DNA of 64,000 bases from Bin5 sp034422415 (lineage in GTDB: Bacteria > Chloroflexota > Anaerolineae > Caldilineales > Caldilineaceae), in assembly GCA_965202955.1 (NCBI GenBank), contig OZ241871.1, positions 3,906,001 to 3,970,000 on the forward strand, written 5' to 3'. The translations under genes and the position numbers were made by a program. Shown here piece by piece: positions 45,050 to 53,804 of the stretch (the first letter of the stretch is position 1; the number at the start of each line of letters is the position of its first letter). Under the pieces are notes generated by a model that was not told the DNA's origin, searched no databases, and was given only the letters and a program-made list of their open reading frames with translations.

Positions 45050-46018
45050 TCATGGCGCGTAGATGCCGCTCTCGACCGTGTCCGGATCCGGCAAGGGGCT
45101 CGCCTCGGCGAATTCAATCGCGTCTTCAATTTCGAGTGCGGCGCGGTGGCGAATCTCGTTCAGCTCGTCCTGGTCGGCAGTGCTATCAGAAAGCAGTCTT
45201 GCCTCGTAGCGATCGATTGGGTCCTTTTTCTCCCATTCAGCCAGCAGTTCCGGGGGTACGTATTCGGCCCCGTCGTGAATGGCGTGCCCCATCATACGCA
45301 TCGTTTTCGCTTCGATCAGCGATGGACCGCCGCCCTGTCTGGCGCTTTCGACAGCTTCCAGCGTGGCCTCATAGACGGCCTCGACGTCATTGCCGTCCAC
45401 GATCACGCTCGGAATGCCATAGCCTGCCGCGCGATCGGCGATATTCTCGATCGGCATCTGTTGCGAGACATGTGTTGAGTAAGCGTACTGGTTGTTCTCG
45501 ACGATGAGGACGTAGGGTGCACGGTAAAGCCCGGCCATGTTGAGCGTCTCGTGCCAGAGGCCGGCGCTGCTGCCGCCGTCGCCGACGTAGGTCATGGCCA
45601 CACGCGGCTCGTTGCGCAGCTTCATGCTCATGGCCACGCCGAGCGCGATCGGCATCGACATGGGAATGTGGCTGATGTAGCCGACAATGCCCAGAGTCAG
45701 GTCGCCCATGCCGTGGATGTTGGCATCTCGCCCGCGGCTTACGCCGACTTCCCTGCCGAGCAGGTTGCCGAAGACTCTGCGCGGTGCCAGCCCGCGCAGG
45801 AAATAGGCGCCAATGTCTCGGTGCATTGGCGCGATGATATCCTCGGGAGCCAAGGCGTACGCCGAGCCGACGCTTACCGCTTCGTGGCCTCGCTCGCTGA
45901 AGGTGCCGCCGAGCCCCCGCCCCTGCTTCCAGAGAGAGACCATCCCTTCGTCGAATGTTCGAGTCAGGACCATCCAGTAATAGAGCTCCAGTTTTTGTTC
46001 CGATGTCAGAGCTGCCAA
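45050..46018 (-). CDS. TPP-dependent 2-oxoacid dehydrogenase E1 alpha subunit
   Basis: The alpha subunit (322 residues) of a pyruvate, acetoin or branched-chain 2-oxoacid dehydrogenase, which decarboxylates a 2-oxoacid with thiamine diphosphate. The TPP/Mg motif GDG(x)26NN is clear from GDGGSSAGLWHETL to VENNQYAYS. HRDIGAYFLRG and MRMMGHAIHDGAEY are also family-typical. The start is the TTG at 46018, preceded by AGGAGGTGAGC. An E1 beta gene, normally next to it, is absent on either side; downstream lies the mgtE remnant, so the region may have been rearranged. The enzyme might pair with a beta subunit encoded elsewhere. Confidence 0.88.
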   Translation of the reverse strand: MAALTSEQKLELYYWMVLTRTFDEGMVSLWKQGRGLGGTFSERGHEAVSVGSAYALAPEDIIAPMHRDIGAYFLRGLAPRRVFGNLLGREVGVSRGRDANIHGMGDLTLGIVGYISHIPMSMPIALGVAMSMKLRNEPRVAMTYVGDGGSSAGLWHETLNMAGLYRAPYVLIVENNQYAYSTHVSQQMPIENIADRAAGYGIPSVIVDGNDVEAVYEATLEAVESARQGGGPSLIEAKTMRMMGHAIHDGAEYVPPELLAEWEKKDPIDRYEARLLSDSTADQDELNEIRHRAALEIEDAIEFAEASPLPDPDTVESGIYAP

Positions 46019-46199
46019 AGCTCACCTCCTCGGTCCGAACCCGGGTGGGAGTCGCCGAGAGACAGTTGTTAAGCCCGCGCAAGATGATAACACAGATTGG
46101 CCCAAGGCGGGCGAACATGGACAGTTTGCCAAGTCATCGCATAACGGCGCAGCGGCCATTGCTGGGGCCGAAGACTTAAGCGACTTCAGGTTAGACCTG

Positions 46200-46967
46200 C
46201 TACTTTTGCGCCGCGCCGCCTTGCCGGGGCGCAGTCCGGTTGAGAGGCGGTACCGGTCCAACTTCCAGATGCGTTTGCGCCAGCACAATGATCATGTCCG
46301 TGATATGCAGGATGGAAAGCCCGAGAGTCTGGATCAGATGGGCGTCGTCGGCTGGCCGCAGCGGCGCGATGGCGCGCTCGCTGTCGACTTCGTCCCGCTT
46401 TCGCATATCGGCCAGGATCCGGGCGAATTCGGCCTCTTTGCCGCGTGCCGCCAGTTCCTCCTGGCGGCGCCTGGCACGTTCATCTACCGGCGCGTCGAGG
46501 TAGATTTTGAGCGGCGCTTCCGGCAATACAACTGTGCCAATGTCCCGGCCCACCATCACGATACCGGCCGTGCCGCCCGCGCCGGAACCGTGTTTCAGCC
46601 CGATAGAGCGCTGTTGCTCGCCCAAGGCCTGCCGGACCAGCCGGTTTGCCGCCACCGCGGAGACGTTTTGATCGACGCGCGGCGACCGTACGGCCCAGGT
46701 GATGTCGTCGTCGCCGATAGCGACGGTTACCTGTCGTCCATCGCGGTGCTCGCGAGTGGGCACGGTGATGTCGATGCCGGTCTGTTCGGCGACCAGTCCT
46801 ACTGCTTCATTGTCGGCAACGCTGATTCCCTGCTGCAGAACGGCCCAGGTGACGGCCCGGTACAGGATGCCGGTGTCGAAGAAGAGAAAGCCCAGTCGCC
46901 GCGCGGCTTCGTAGCCTACGCTGCTTTTGCCGGAAGCGGCCGGCCCGTCGATGGTGATGGCGTTCAC
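46200..46967 (-). CDS. cmk: Cytidylate kinase
   Basis: Phosphorylates CMP and dCMP with ATP in the cytoplasm. GPAASGKSS (about residues 8-16) is the P-loop, followed by FDTGILYRAVTW; VMVGRDIGTVVLPEAPLKIYLDA and RRRQEELAARG (lid region) are typical of Cmk. The start is the GTG at 46967, with GAGGGAG upstream. The 255 residues exceed the usual 220-230, through an insertion around 125-135 (KHGSGAGGTAG) and a 20-residue C-terminal tail. It follows the pseudouridine synthase gene, a pairing common in many bacteria. Confidence 0.93.
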   Translation of the reverse strand: MNAITIDGPAASGKSSVGYEAARRLGFLFFDTGILYRAVTWAVLQQGISVADNEAVGLVAEQTGIDITVPTREHRDGRQVTVAIGDDDITWAVRSPRVDQNVSAVAANRLVRQALGEQQRSIGLKHGSGAGGTAGIVMVGRDIGTVVLPEAPLKIYLDAPVDERARRRQEELAARGKEAEFARILADMRKRDEVDSERAIAPLRPADDAHLIQTLGLSILHITDMIIVLAQTHLEVGPVPPLNRTAPRQGGAAQK

Positions 46968-47060
46968 CGTTTCTCCCTCAAGCGCAAGAGGTCCATGCTC
47001 CTGGCGGGGGTTTCAACCGGGCGCCCCACGAAACTGCCCAGGACGGCCATGGCGGTCCGA

Positions 47061-47972
47061 TTACCGCCGGGATTTCCCAGAAGACCTCCGGGTCGGACGC
47101 GCCGGGCTCGTTGGCCGCGAAGTACGCGCCCGTCCCGACGGAGGTCGCGTTTTTCTTGTGCGCCCTCCGCTCTCGACCATGGTCCGCAGCGCGTTTGCCT
47201 CACCTGGTGTCAGCGGACGCGCCTGACTCGCTTTCAATCCGTCCAATGTAAGCGGCCCGATCGACCAACGTATCAGCCTCCGCAACTGAATGCCGACGGC
47301 ACTTGCCATGTGCCGGATCTGGCGTTTCTTGCCCTCGCGCAGCACAATGCGCAGCCACACCCCTTTGTCGGCAAGGGGACTCTTCCCGGTGCCGTCTGCC
47401 GGTGATTCCTGCTCCGGCGCGCCTCTGTCCAAAATCAGTCCCATCGGCAGCCGGTCGACTACCTCCACCCTGGCAGGGGCGGTGCGGCCGCTTTCCAGTT
47501 GAATCCCCTTGCGCAGCCGGAACAGCGCCTCGGCCGAAGGCCTGCGCGTCACCAGGACGAAATAGGTCTTGGGATGTTCATAGCGCGGGTGTGTCAACCT
47601 GTGGGCAAGCGCGCCGTCGTCGGTCAGCAGCACGAGTCCCTCGCTGTTCAGGTCCAGCCTCCCCACTGGGAAAACGCGACCGACCCCAGGCGGCAACAGT
47701 TCGGCGACGGTCCTGCGTCCGCGGCTGTCGCCGCCGATATCGCTCAGGATGCCGCGCGGCTTGTAGATCCTGTAGTAGACATTGCTCTGCGCGAGGCCCA
47801 CGGGTTTTCCGTCGACGGCAATTGCGGCGCTCTCCACATTGACTTTGGTTCCCAGCTTGGTGACGACTTCTCCATCGACGCGGACGCGTCCCGCGCTGAT
47901 CAACTCTTCACAAGCTCTCCTGCTGGCTACGCCCGCGGCGGCCAGTACCTTTTGTAAGCGCTCTTCGGTCAT
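47061..47972 (-). CDS. rluB: RsuA/RluB-family rRNA pseudouridine synthase
   Basis: A 303-residue enzyme that isomerises a uridine in rRNA. The N-terminal S4 RNA-binding domain (ERLQKVLAAAGVASRRACEELI) is followed by the catalytic motif GRLDLNSEGLVLLTDDG, with the catalytic Asp, and by KKRQIRHMASAVG. The C-terminal 40 residues are Arg/Pro/Ser-rich and probably bind RNA nonspecifically. I choose the ATG at 47972, with AAAGGGAT about 11 bases upstream; the frame is open to 48020. The gene symbol is given by family and by the rluB-cmk gene order, not by sequence comparison. Confidence 0.87.
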   Translation of the reverse strand: MTEERLQKVLAAAGVASRRACEELISAGRVRVDGEVVTKLGTKVNVESAAIAVDGKPVGLAQSNVYYRIYKPRGILSDIGGDSRGRRTVAELLPPGVGRVFPVGRLDLNSEGLVLLTDDGALAHRLTHPRYEHPKTYFVLVTRRPSAEALFRLRKGIQLESGRTAPARVEVVDRLPMGLILDRGAPEQESPADGTGKSPLADKGVWLRIVLREGKKRQIRHMASAVGIQLRRLIRWSIGPLTLDGLKASQARPLTPGEANALRTMVESGGRTRKTRPPSGRARTSRPTSPARPTRRSSGKSRR

Positions 47973-48153
47973 ACTAAAGTAGATCCCTTTTGAAACCCCG
48001 ACTTCTCGGAAAGGGGGCACATAGGATTCACGGGCGTTTCGGCTGCACGCTCGTCAGGAAGAAATTCTTGGTTCCATTAGGGAAACACTTTAGATCCTTC
48101 TTCAGCTGCGTCACCCGGTACCGTGTTCCCCGGAAACTATCGTCCAGGAACGT

Positions 48154-49416
48154 TTAGCGAACGACAAGGCGCTGCCAGGCGATCACGTCCTCTCCCTGTC
48201 TCCATTCCAATACGCCTGCCTCCATGCCTGCGCTCCAGATTTCGTTGGGGGGAGGGCGGACACGGCGGAATACCTGCAGATCCTGTCTTTCCCAGTGGGC
48301 AAGCATCACCTGATCGGACGCGGTGACGCCAGGCTGGTCAGGACTCTGGGCCTCGCCTTCGGGACGCAAAACCCAGCGTCTGCCTGACGAATCATACAGT
48401 CTATCCAGGGCGGTGGGCCGCCGAGGCAGGCGCAGAGGCACGGCGCTGTAGGACCGCTGCACGGCTCTCATAACCGTACGCGCATCAAAGTAACGGTCGG
48501 CGCTGCCGAGAATGACGGCGAAGAGTTGAAGTCCGTTTTGCTCGACGCCCAGTATAAGGGACTGTCCGCTCTGAAGTGTCGTCCCTGTTTTGACGCCATT
48601 TGCGCCGGGGTAGGTGCCGATCAATTGGTTAGTGCTTTGCAGGTGATAGCTGGCGACGGTCATATCCGAGGCGCCTACAATTTGCCGGAAGAGGGGATAT
48701 TGCCAAAGTAGCCTGACAAGATCGAGCAGGTCGCTGGCATTGCTCACCTGCCCTTGGGCGTCGAACCCATTGGGATTGACAAAGTTGGTGCCGTCGAGAT
48801 TCAGCTCTTCAGCGCGCGTATTCATTCGCTGCACGAAGGCTTCTACGTTTCCGGAATGATGGCGAGCGAGAGCCATTGCGGCATCATTCCCGCTTGCGAC
48901 GAGGAGGCCCCAGAGGAGATCCTCGGCCAGCAGTTCCTCGCCGCCGCTGAGCCCCATCGCGGCTCCGCCGACCAGGTCCTCATTCCGGATTGCAACTTGC
49001 TCCGACAGGCGGTCCTGCTCCAGCACCAGCAGCGCCGTCATGAGTTTGGCCAGGCTGGCTGGCGAGATCGAGAGATTGATCGCTTTTGACATCAATATGC
49101 GTTCGCCGTCCAAGTCGTATACCAGCACCGAGAGTGCGCTGGTTTCGGGCGGCGGCGTGTGCGCGAGTCGAATCTGACTGAGTTGCCCGACGGTGAGACG
49201 ATGCCGCGGGGCAGCGTCGTTATCCAAGAGAGTGGGAGGACCGAACCCGCACAGAATCAGCGCGAGCAGACCCATCAAAAAGGCAGTGCAGAGCCGGGTA
49301 GAGGCCGGTGGACAGGGACGCGGCAAGCGCAGACCGGATGGAACTGTCCTGGTCACCCTTTTTCCCCGTAGTTCAAGAGTCACAGTTCGGGCCACCGGAG
49401 GCTTGCTTTTCTCCAA
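48154..49416 (-). CDS. D-alanyl-D-alanine carboxypeptidase (peptidase S11)
   Basis: A penicillin-binding protein of the PBP5/DacF type that trims the terminal D-Ala of peptidoglycan stem peptides outside the membrane. The three active-site motifs are SLAK (121-124, SPASLAKLM), SGN (ASGNDAAMAL) and KTG (GVKTGTT). A hydrophobic export segment (about residues 42-60) follows an unusually long basic N-terminus of 40 residues. The start used, TTG at 49416, lacks a ribosome-binding site, so the true start may be further in. The C-terminal domain (about 330-420) is not the usual PBP5 stalk and lacks a clear amphipathic anchor. Confidence 0.88.
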   Translation of the reverse strand: MEKSKPPVARTVTLELRGKRVTRTVPSGLRLPRPCPPASTRLCTAFLMGLLALILCGFGPPTLLDNDAAPRHRLTVGQLSQIRLAHTPPPETSALSVLVYDLDGERILMSKAINLSISPASLAKLMTALLVLEQDRLSEQVAIRNEDLVGGAAMGLSGGEELLAEDLLWGLLVASGNDAAMALARHHSGNVEAFVQRMNTRAEELNLDGTNFVNPNGFDAQGQVSNASDLLDLVRLLWQYPLFRQIVGASDMTVASYHLQSTNQLIGTYPGANGVKTGTTLQSGQSLILGVEQNGLQLFAVILGSADRYFDARTVMRAVQRSYSAVPLRLPRRPTALDRLYDSSGRRWVLRPEGEAQSPDQPGVTASDQVMLAHWERQDLQVFRRVRPPPNEIWSAGMEAGVLEWRQGEDVIAWQRLVVR

Positions 49417-49580
49417 AGGGAGGGAACTATAGTCTTTCGCGGCCTGGGAATGGTCAATGACGGGCCTGGAATCCGGGTCCGCGGGTGCCCGTCCCCCAGG
49501 GGCTGCTCAGCGTCCCACTTCTTCGGGCGACCTGGGGTCAAAGCGACTGGGGTACTTTCCGAGAATACTCGCAGTCAAGA

Positions 49581-50528
49581 TCACGCCGGGGCCGTCTGTT
49601 CGCTGGCGGCAACCCTTTTCCTGGAGCCCGCAAGCAGGGACCCCTCTTCCCAGGCGACGACGAGCGGGGTGGCGGTAAAGATCGAGCTGTAGGTGCCCGA
49701 GATGAGACCCACAATCAAGGTTGCCATAAAGATGCGCAGCGTGAAACCACCAAAGAGGAGGATGGCGGCAAGAACCAGGAGCGCGGTTACCTGGGTCGCG
49801 ATTGAGCGCTGCGCGGTTTCGATAATACTGCGGTTGGCGACGGTTGCCAGCGGCTCGCCGCGGTGCCGCCGCAAGTTCTCGCGGATGCGATCAAAAATGA
49901 CGATCGTGTCGTTGACGCTGAAGCCAATGACGGTCAGCGTAGCCGTCAGGAACAAAGCGTCCAATTCCCAGCCTGCGATCAGGTTCATTATTGACAGGAA
50001 CGACACGGTGATGAGCACATCGTGAATGAGCGCGACGATGGCGGCCACGCCGTAGCGAAAGGGGTGAGAGACTTCACGGAAGGCAAAAGCGATGTAGGCC
50101 AGGATCAATATCGCGGCGGCAATGACCGCCAACAGCGCGGCGCGGCTGACTTCGCCGCCGATTGCCGGCCCGATGCTCCGGTAGAGCCGTTCATCGAATT
50201 CGCCGAATCGTTCCACAATTGCCTGCGCGATCAACTCCTTCTGCGAGATATCGATGTTCTTGAACTTGACCTGGACGGTGCGGTCATCGTCGACGAGAAA
50301 CGCTTTTGTGTCGGTATACCCTGCGTCGACGAAGACGCTGCCAACTTCTGTCGGGGCAACCGGCGCGCTGAAGCGCATCTCCCATTGTGTACCGCCGGTG
50401 TAGTCGATGCTGAGGGGGAGGAAGGTGCCCGAGGAGGTCAGATTCCAGAGCATGAAAGTGATGCCGGGCAGTATTCCGATCAGCGAGAGTAGAAACCAAA
50501 GGGGTCGTCGTTCAACCAAGCGATACAT
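49581..50528 (-). CDS. secF: Preprotein translocase subunit SecF
   Basis: A 315-residue membrane protein that with SecD uses the proton gradient to help complete protein export through SecYEG. The TIGFSVNDTIVIFDRIRENL segment (about residues 205-224) and SFLSIMNLIAG are SecF signatures. Six hydrophobic helices are expected, with the first periplasmic domain between the first and second. It begins 24 bases after secD, the standard gene order. Confidence 0.95.
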   Translation of the reverse strand: MYRLVERRPLWFLLSLIGILPGITFMLWNLTSSGTFLPLSIDYTGGTQWEMRFSAPVAPTEVGSVFVDAGYTDTKAFLVDDDRTVQVKFKNIDISQKELIAQAIVERFGEFDERLYRSIGPAIGGEVSRAALLAVIAAAILILAYIAFAFREVSHPFRYGVAAIVALIHDVLITVSFLSIMNLIAGWELDALFLTATLTVIGFSVNDTIVIFDRIRENLRRHRGEPLATVANRSIIETAQRSIATQVTALLVLAAILLFGGFTLRIFMATLIVGLISGTYSSIFTATPLVVAWEEGSLLAGSRKRVAASEQTAPA

Positions 50529-50552
50529 AGAAGACTCTTTCTTTGCCTGTCC

Positions 50553-51953
50553 TTAGTAGCCCAGCAACCCGCGACTGCCGAGGAGCCGCTGCCCCTGCGT
50601 CGCCAGAAAACTGCGCATAAAGGTGCGGGTGACAAAGACGGCGGTGAACATTGACAGCAGGACACCGATCGCCAGCGTGATGGCGAATCCTTTGACAATG
50701 CTGGCGCCGAAGTTGTTGCCGAACCAGTAGAGCACTGCGCAGGAGATGAGGGTCGAAAGATTGCCGTCGCGAATGGCGGGCCACGCGCGGCTGAATCCGG
50801 TCTCGACCGCCAACCGGAGGGAGCGGCCGCTGCGCAACTCCTCTTTCATTCGTTCGAAGATGAGGATGTTGGCGTCTACGGCCATACCGATCGAGAGAAT
50901 GAATCCGGCAATGCCGGGCAGGGTAAGGGTGACGGGCAGCAGCTTGTACATGGCCAGATTCAGCGTCACGTAGATGGCGAGCGCGACATCTGCCAGCACA
51001 CCTGGTAGTCGGTAGAGCAGGATCATGAACAGGAGCACGAGCGCGCCGCCGACGATCCCGGCCTGCAGGCTGCGAGCGATTGAGTCCTGCCCCAAACTGG
51101 CGCCGATCGTGCGAACGTCCACCACCTGCAAAGGGACAGGCAGCGCGCCGTAACGCATCTGAATGGCCAGGCTGTCAGCTTCATCGGCGGTGAAGTTGCC
51201 GCTGATGACACCCTGGTCGTTGATGGCGGCGTTGATGACCGGTGTCGAGAGCACGCGTCCGTCGAGCACTATGGCCAGCACGCGCCCGATATTGTCGCGT
51301 GTGTATTCAAAAAACTGTCCGCTGCTCTCGCCTTTCAGGTCGAACTGGATCTGCCACTGGGTGAATTCATCCTGCGCTGCCACGACGGCTTCGAGGATAT
51401 CGCCTGTCATGATAGTTTCGAAGATTTCGTCGGGGAAGGGGACCGGCTGCGGCGCGGCTTCACCTGCAACCACGGCTTGTTGCAGCTTTGCCACGGCGTC
51501 GGGACGGTTGGTTGTATTGATAAAGTCTTCCGGTCCCACGGGCATTCCGCCGAGGTCGACGAATTCCAACTGACCGGTTGAGCGGATGGTCTCGATCGCC
51601 TGGTCGGGATTTTTGACGCCGGGCAGCTCGACGATCATGCGGCGCTCGCCCTGCAGCTGGACGGTGGGCTCGGTAAGGCCGAGGCCGTTGACGCGCTGCT
51701 CGACGATAATTTTGGCCGAGTTCAGCGCCTCCGCGGCCAGATTCTGGTCCTCGCTGACATCCGCTTCCAGCAGGATCTGGGTGCCGCCTTTGAGGTCCAG
51801 CCCTAACGTCAGTGCACGGATATCGCGCTGCGTGTCCACGCCTGGCGCCAGGCCCTCTTCCAGCCAGGCAGGATGGTCGATGGGCAGTGCGACGAACAGC
51901 GAGCCTGCGAAGAGGCAGACGATAACCACGACAAGGATGTAATGATTCCGCAT
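50553..51953 (-). CDS. secD: Preprotein translocase subunit SecD
   Basis: A 466-residue partner of SecF. The first periplasmic region contains TLGLDLKGGTQILLE; the membrane part has AGIVGGALVLLFMILLYRLPG and GMAVDANILIFERMKEELRSG (about residues 360-380), with the proton-path Asp. Slightly shorter than enterobacterial SecD (615) because part of the periplasmic P1 domain is missing, as is normal in many non-proteobacteria. It heads the secD-secF operon. Confidence 0.96.
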   Translation of the reverse strand: MRNHYILVVVIVCLFAGSLFVALPIDHPAWLEEGLAPGVDTQRDIRALTLGLDLKGGTQILLEADVSEDQNLAAEALNSAKIIVEQRVNGLGLTEPTVQLQGERRMIVELPGVKNPDQAIETIRSTGQLEFVDLGGMPVGPEDFINTTNRPDAVAKLQQAVVAGEAAPQPVPFPDEIFETIMTGDILEAVVAAQDEFTQWQIQFDLKGESSGQFFEYTRDNIGRVLAIVLDGRVLSTPVINAAINDQGVISGNFTADEADSLAIQMRYGALPVPLQVVDVRTIGASLGQDSIARSLQAGIVGGALVLLFMILLYRLPGVLADVALAIYVTLNLAMYKLLPVTLTLPGIAGFILSIGMAVDANILIFERMKEELRSGRSLRLAVETGFSRAWPAIRDGNLSTLISCAVLYWFGNNFGASIVKGFAITLAIGVLLSMFTAVFVTRTFMRSFLATQGQRLLGSRGLLGY

Positions 51954-52056
51954 GAATGTCCTTCGCTTTAGGCGAGTGCTTTGCTTGGCGTCGCGTCGTC
52001 AGGACCGGGGCGGCGGGCGCCGGGTGACGAAAGTGCGCGCGATTCAACCTTATGAA

Positions 52057-52329
52057 TTATACGCATTGACCTGGCCGATACCAAAATCGAGACCGCTTTT
52101 CGGTCAACGTGTGATGATGATCGTTTGCTTGTACGATGGCTTGTGGCCCTGGCCAAGAGATTGTATATCGCCGCAAGGGTTTGTTGCGGCTGCGGTTGGC
52201 GGCGCGGCATCGGAGCTGTTTGAGCTGAGGCGGGAAAATGGCCAGGAGGAAGCTCTTGATTTGGTCGGGCGAGCAGTCGCGATTCGCTGCGGCCCTGGCT
52301 AGGCGGGCTAATTCAGTTAATGTCTGCAT
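52057..52329 (-). CDS. Small hypothetical protein, element remnant
   Basis: A 90-residue reading frame starting at an ATG that overlaps the stop of the upstream minus-strand frame (52313-52650) by 17 bases. The product begins QTLTELARLARAAANRDCSPDQ and has no family I recognise. The overlap with the upstream frame resembles a coupled gene pair, but the upstream gene lacks its 5' end, so this frame may now be untranslated. Confidence 0.35.
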   Translation of the reverse strand: MQTLTELARLARAAANRDCSPDQIKSFLLAIFPPQLKQLRCRAANRSRNKPLRRYTISWPGPQAIVQANDHHHTLTEKRSRFWYRPGQCV

Positions 52330-52650
52330 GGTTTTCCTGGGAGGGGCTGTCATTCTCTTCTTCGGAAAGGTCGATTTCGCCTTCTAGAGGCGTGTAGGTA
52401 TCCAGCAATTTGACTGCCTGCTCGTACTGTGCGACGAAGTCGAGTTCGAGGTGTTCGTCAGGCGGCTGGGGGAGGCCCTCGAGTTCGAGGCGTTCCGGTT
52501 CGAGGGCGTCTTTCAGGAGGGGGCGCAGGGTTGGGAGCAGGGTGCGGGCTTCCTCAGGGGAGAGGTTTTCGAAGTCAGCCTTGTCGATGGCAGTGGTGGT
52601 GAGGTCGATCAGTTTTTGGACGCGGCTGAGGCGGCTGGTTCCGAACGAAG
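52313..52650 (-). pseudogene. 5'-truncated hypothetical gene
   Basis: A minus-strand frame of about 110 codons without a start codon. It reads RLSRVQKLIDLTTTAIDKA and later ERLELEGLPQPPDEHLELD, then a Glu-rich end. The amino-acid composition and high third-position GC look coding. Its 5' end stops near 52650, exactly where a plus-strand glycoside-hydrolase fragment begins, so its upstream part appears to have been lost in a rearrangement. Function unknown. Confidence 0.5.
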
Positions 52651-53793
52651 CTGCCCCACTACTACGAGTCCGAGGAGATGCTGTGGGCCTACCCTGACGA
52701 CGTCGGCGACTATGTGCCCGTCCCCGACAAATACCCGGACCTGCGCAGCTTTGTGCGCAGGTTGCAAGGGATCGGCATCAAGGTCATTCCTTGGCTCTCG
52801 CCGTGGATGGCCGGGCGGGGGACCAGGTTCAGGCAGCAGGTCAAGGACGCTTTGATCGAGGTGGACCTGGATCCCAGCGATCGCTGGCACAACGAGGTGA
52901 CCTAGTGTCTCTGTCCCCTACATCCCTTCACGCAGCGTTACGTGCCCGAAATGGCGGCCCGGCTGCTGCGCGAGTACGAATTCGACTGCTTCTGCGTCGA
53001 CATGGTCGACGCCTGGGTGCTGGAACCCTGCACCGCCGACCACGAGCATACCTGCGGCTCGGTGGGCCTGGCGATGGCCGACACCTTTGAGCGTATGCGG
53101 GAGGCGATGGACGCGGTCAATCCCGAAGCCGTAATCGAGTTCAGGCCGATGTATTCAAACATCAGCAACCTGTACAACGCCTCCACGCACCGCGCGCCCG
53201 ACACGGGATTCGTCTCCGCCCACGATGCCGACCGCAACTGCTGCGTACTGATGCGCTCATACATGCCCGCCGGCGTCGCGGTTCACTTCGACCCGCTCTG
53301 GTGGCACCGGGACGAAGAGAAGGAAAAGGTCGCCAAAATGCTGTCTACGATGGTCATATCGGGCGTGCCGCAGCTTGGCGTTGACCTCGTCAACATGCCA
53401 CAGGAGCATCGCGCGCTTGTCAAGACGTGGCTCTCCTTCTACCATGAACACAAGGAAGAGTTCCGCTACGGTCAGATGAGGCCGGTGCAACACGATATCC
53501 TGTACTCGACAATCAAGGTGGAGCACGGCCGCAAAGCGTTCGTCAGCTACGCCCAGTACCCTGCCCTGCGGGTCCCGCTCAGCCCCGCCGCGGAGGAAAT
53601 CTATCTCTTCAACTGTGCCAACGACGACGCTCTGCATACGATCCTGTCGCAGGTCGAGGGTTCATTCACCGCTCTCGTTCACAATTTCGACCTGACACTG
53701 ATGGCCGAGACAAGAGTGCGCGCGGCTGACGGATCATTACTCATCGATCTCGAAGTCCCGCAAGGAGGGCTCGTCCTGCTCACAAAGAGCTGA
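52639..53793 (+). pseudogene. Glycoside hydrolase (clan GH-D-like) pseudogene
   Basis: One continuous plus-strand frame resembles the barrel of alpha-galactosidase-like (GH36/GH27-type) enzymes: SFVRRLQGIGIKVIPWLSP, then LCPLHPFTQRYVPEMAARLL and YEFDCFCVDMVDAW, where a catalytic Asp is expected. It is broken twice. The 5' part is missing (homology begins near 52640, and a stop lies just upstream), and a TAG at 52903-52905 interrupts the same frame between EVT and CLCPLHP. The ORF from 52942 alone (283 codons) lacks the start of the barrel. It lies 11 bases before the enolase-superfamily gene, with which it may once have formed a sugar-catabolic unit. Confidence 0.75.
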
Positions 53794-53804
53794 GGTCTGT
53801 TTCA

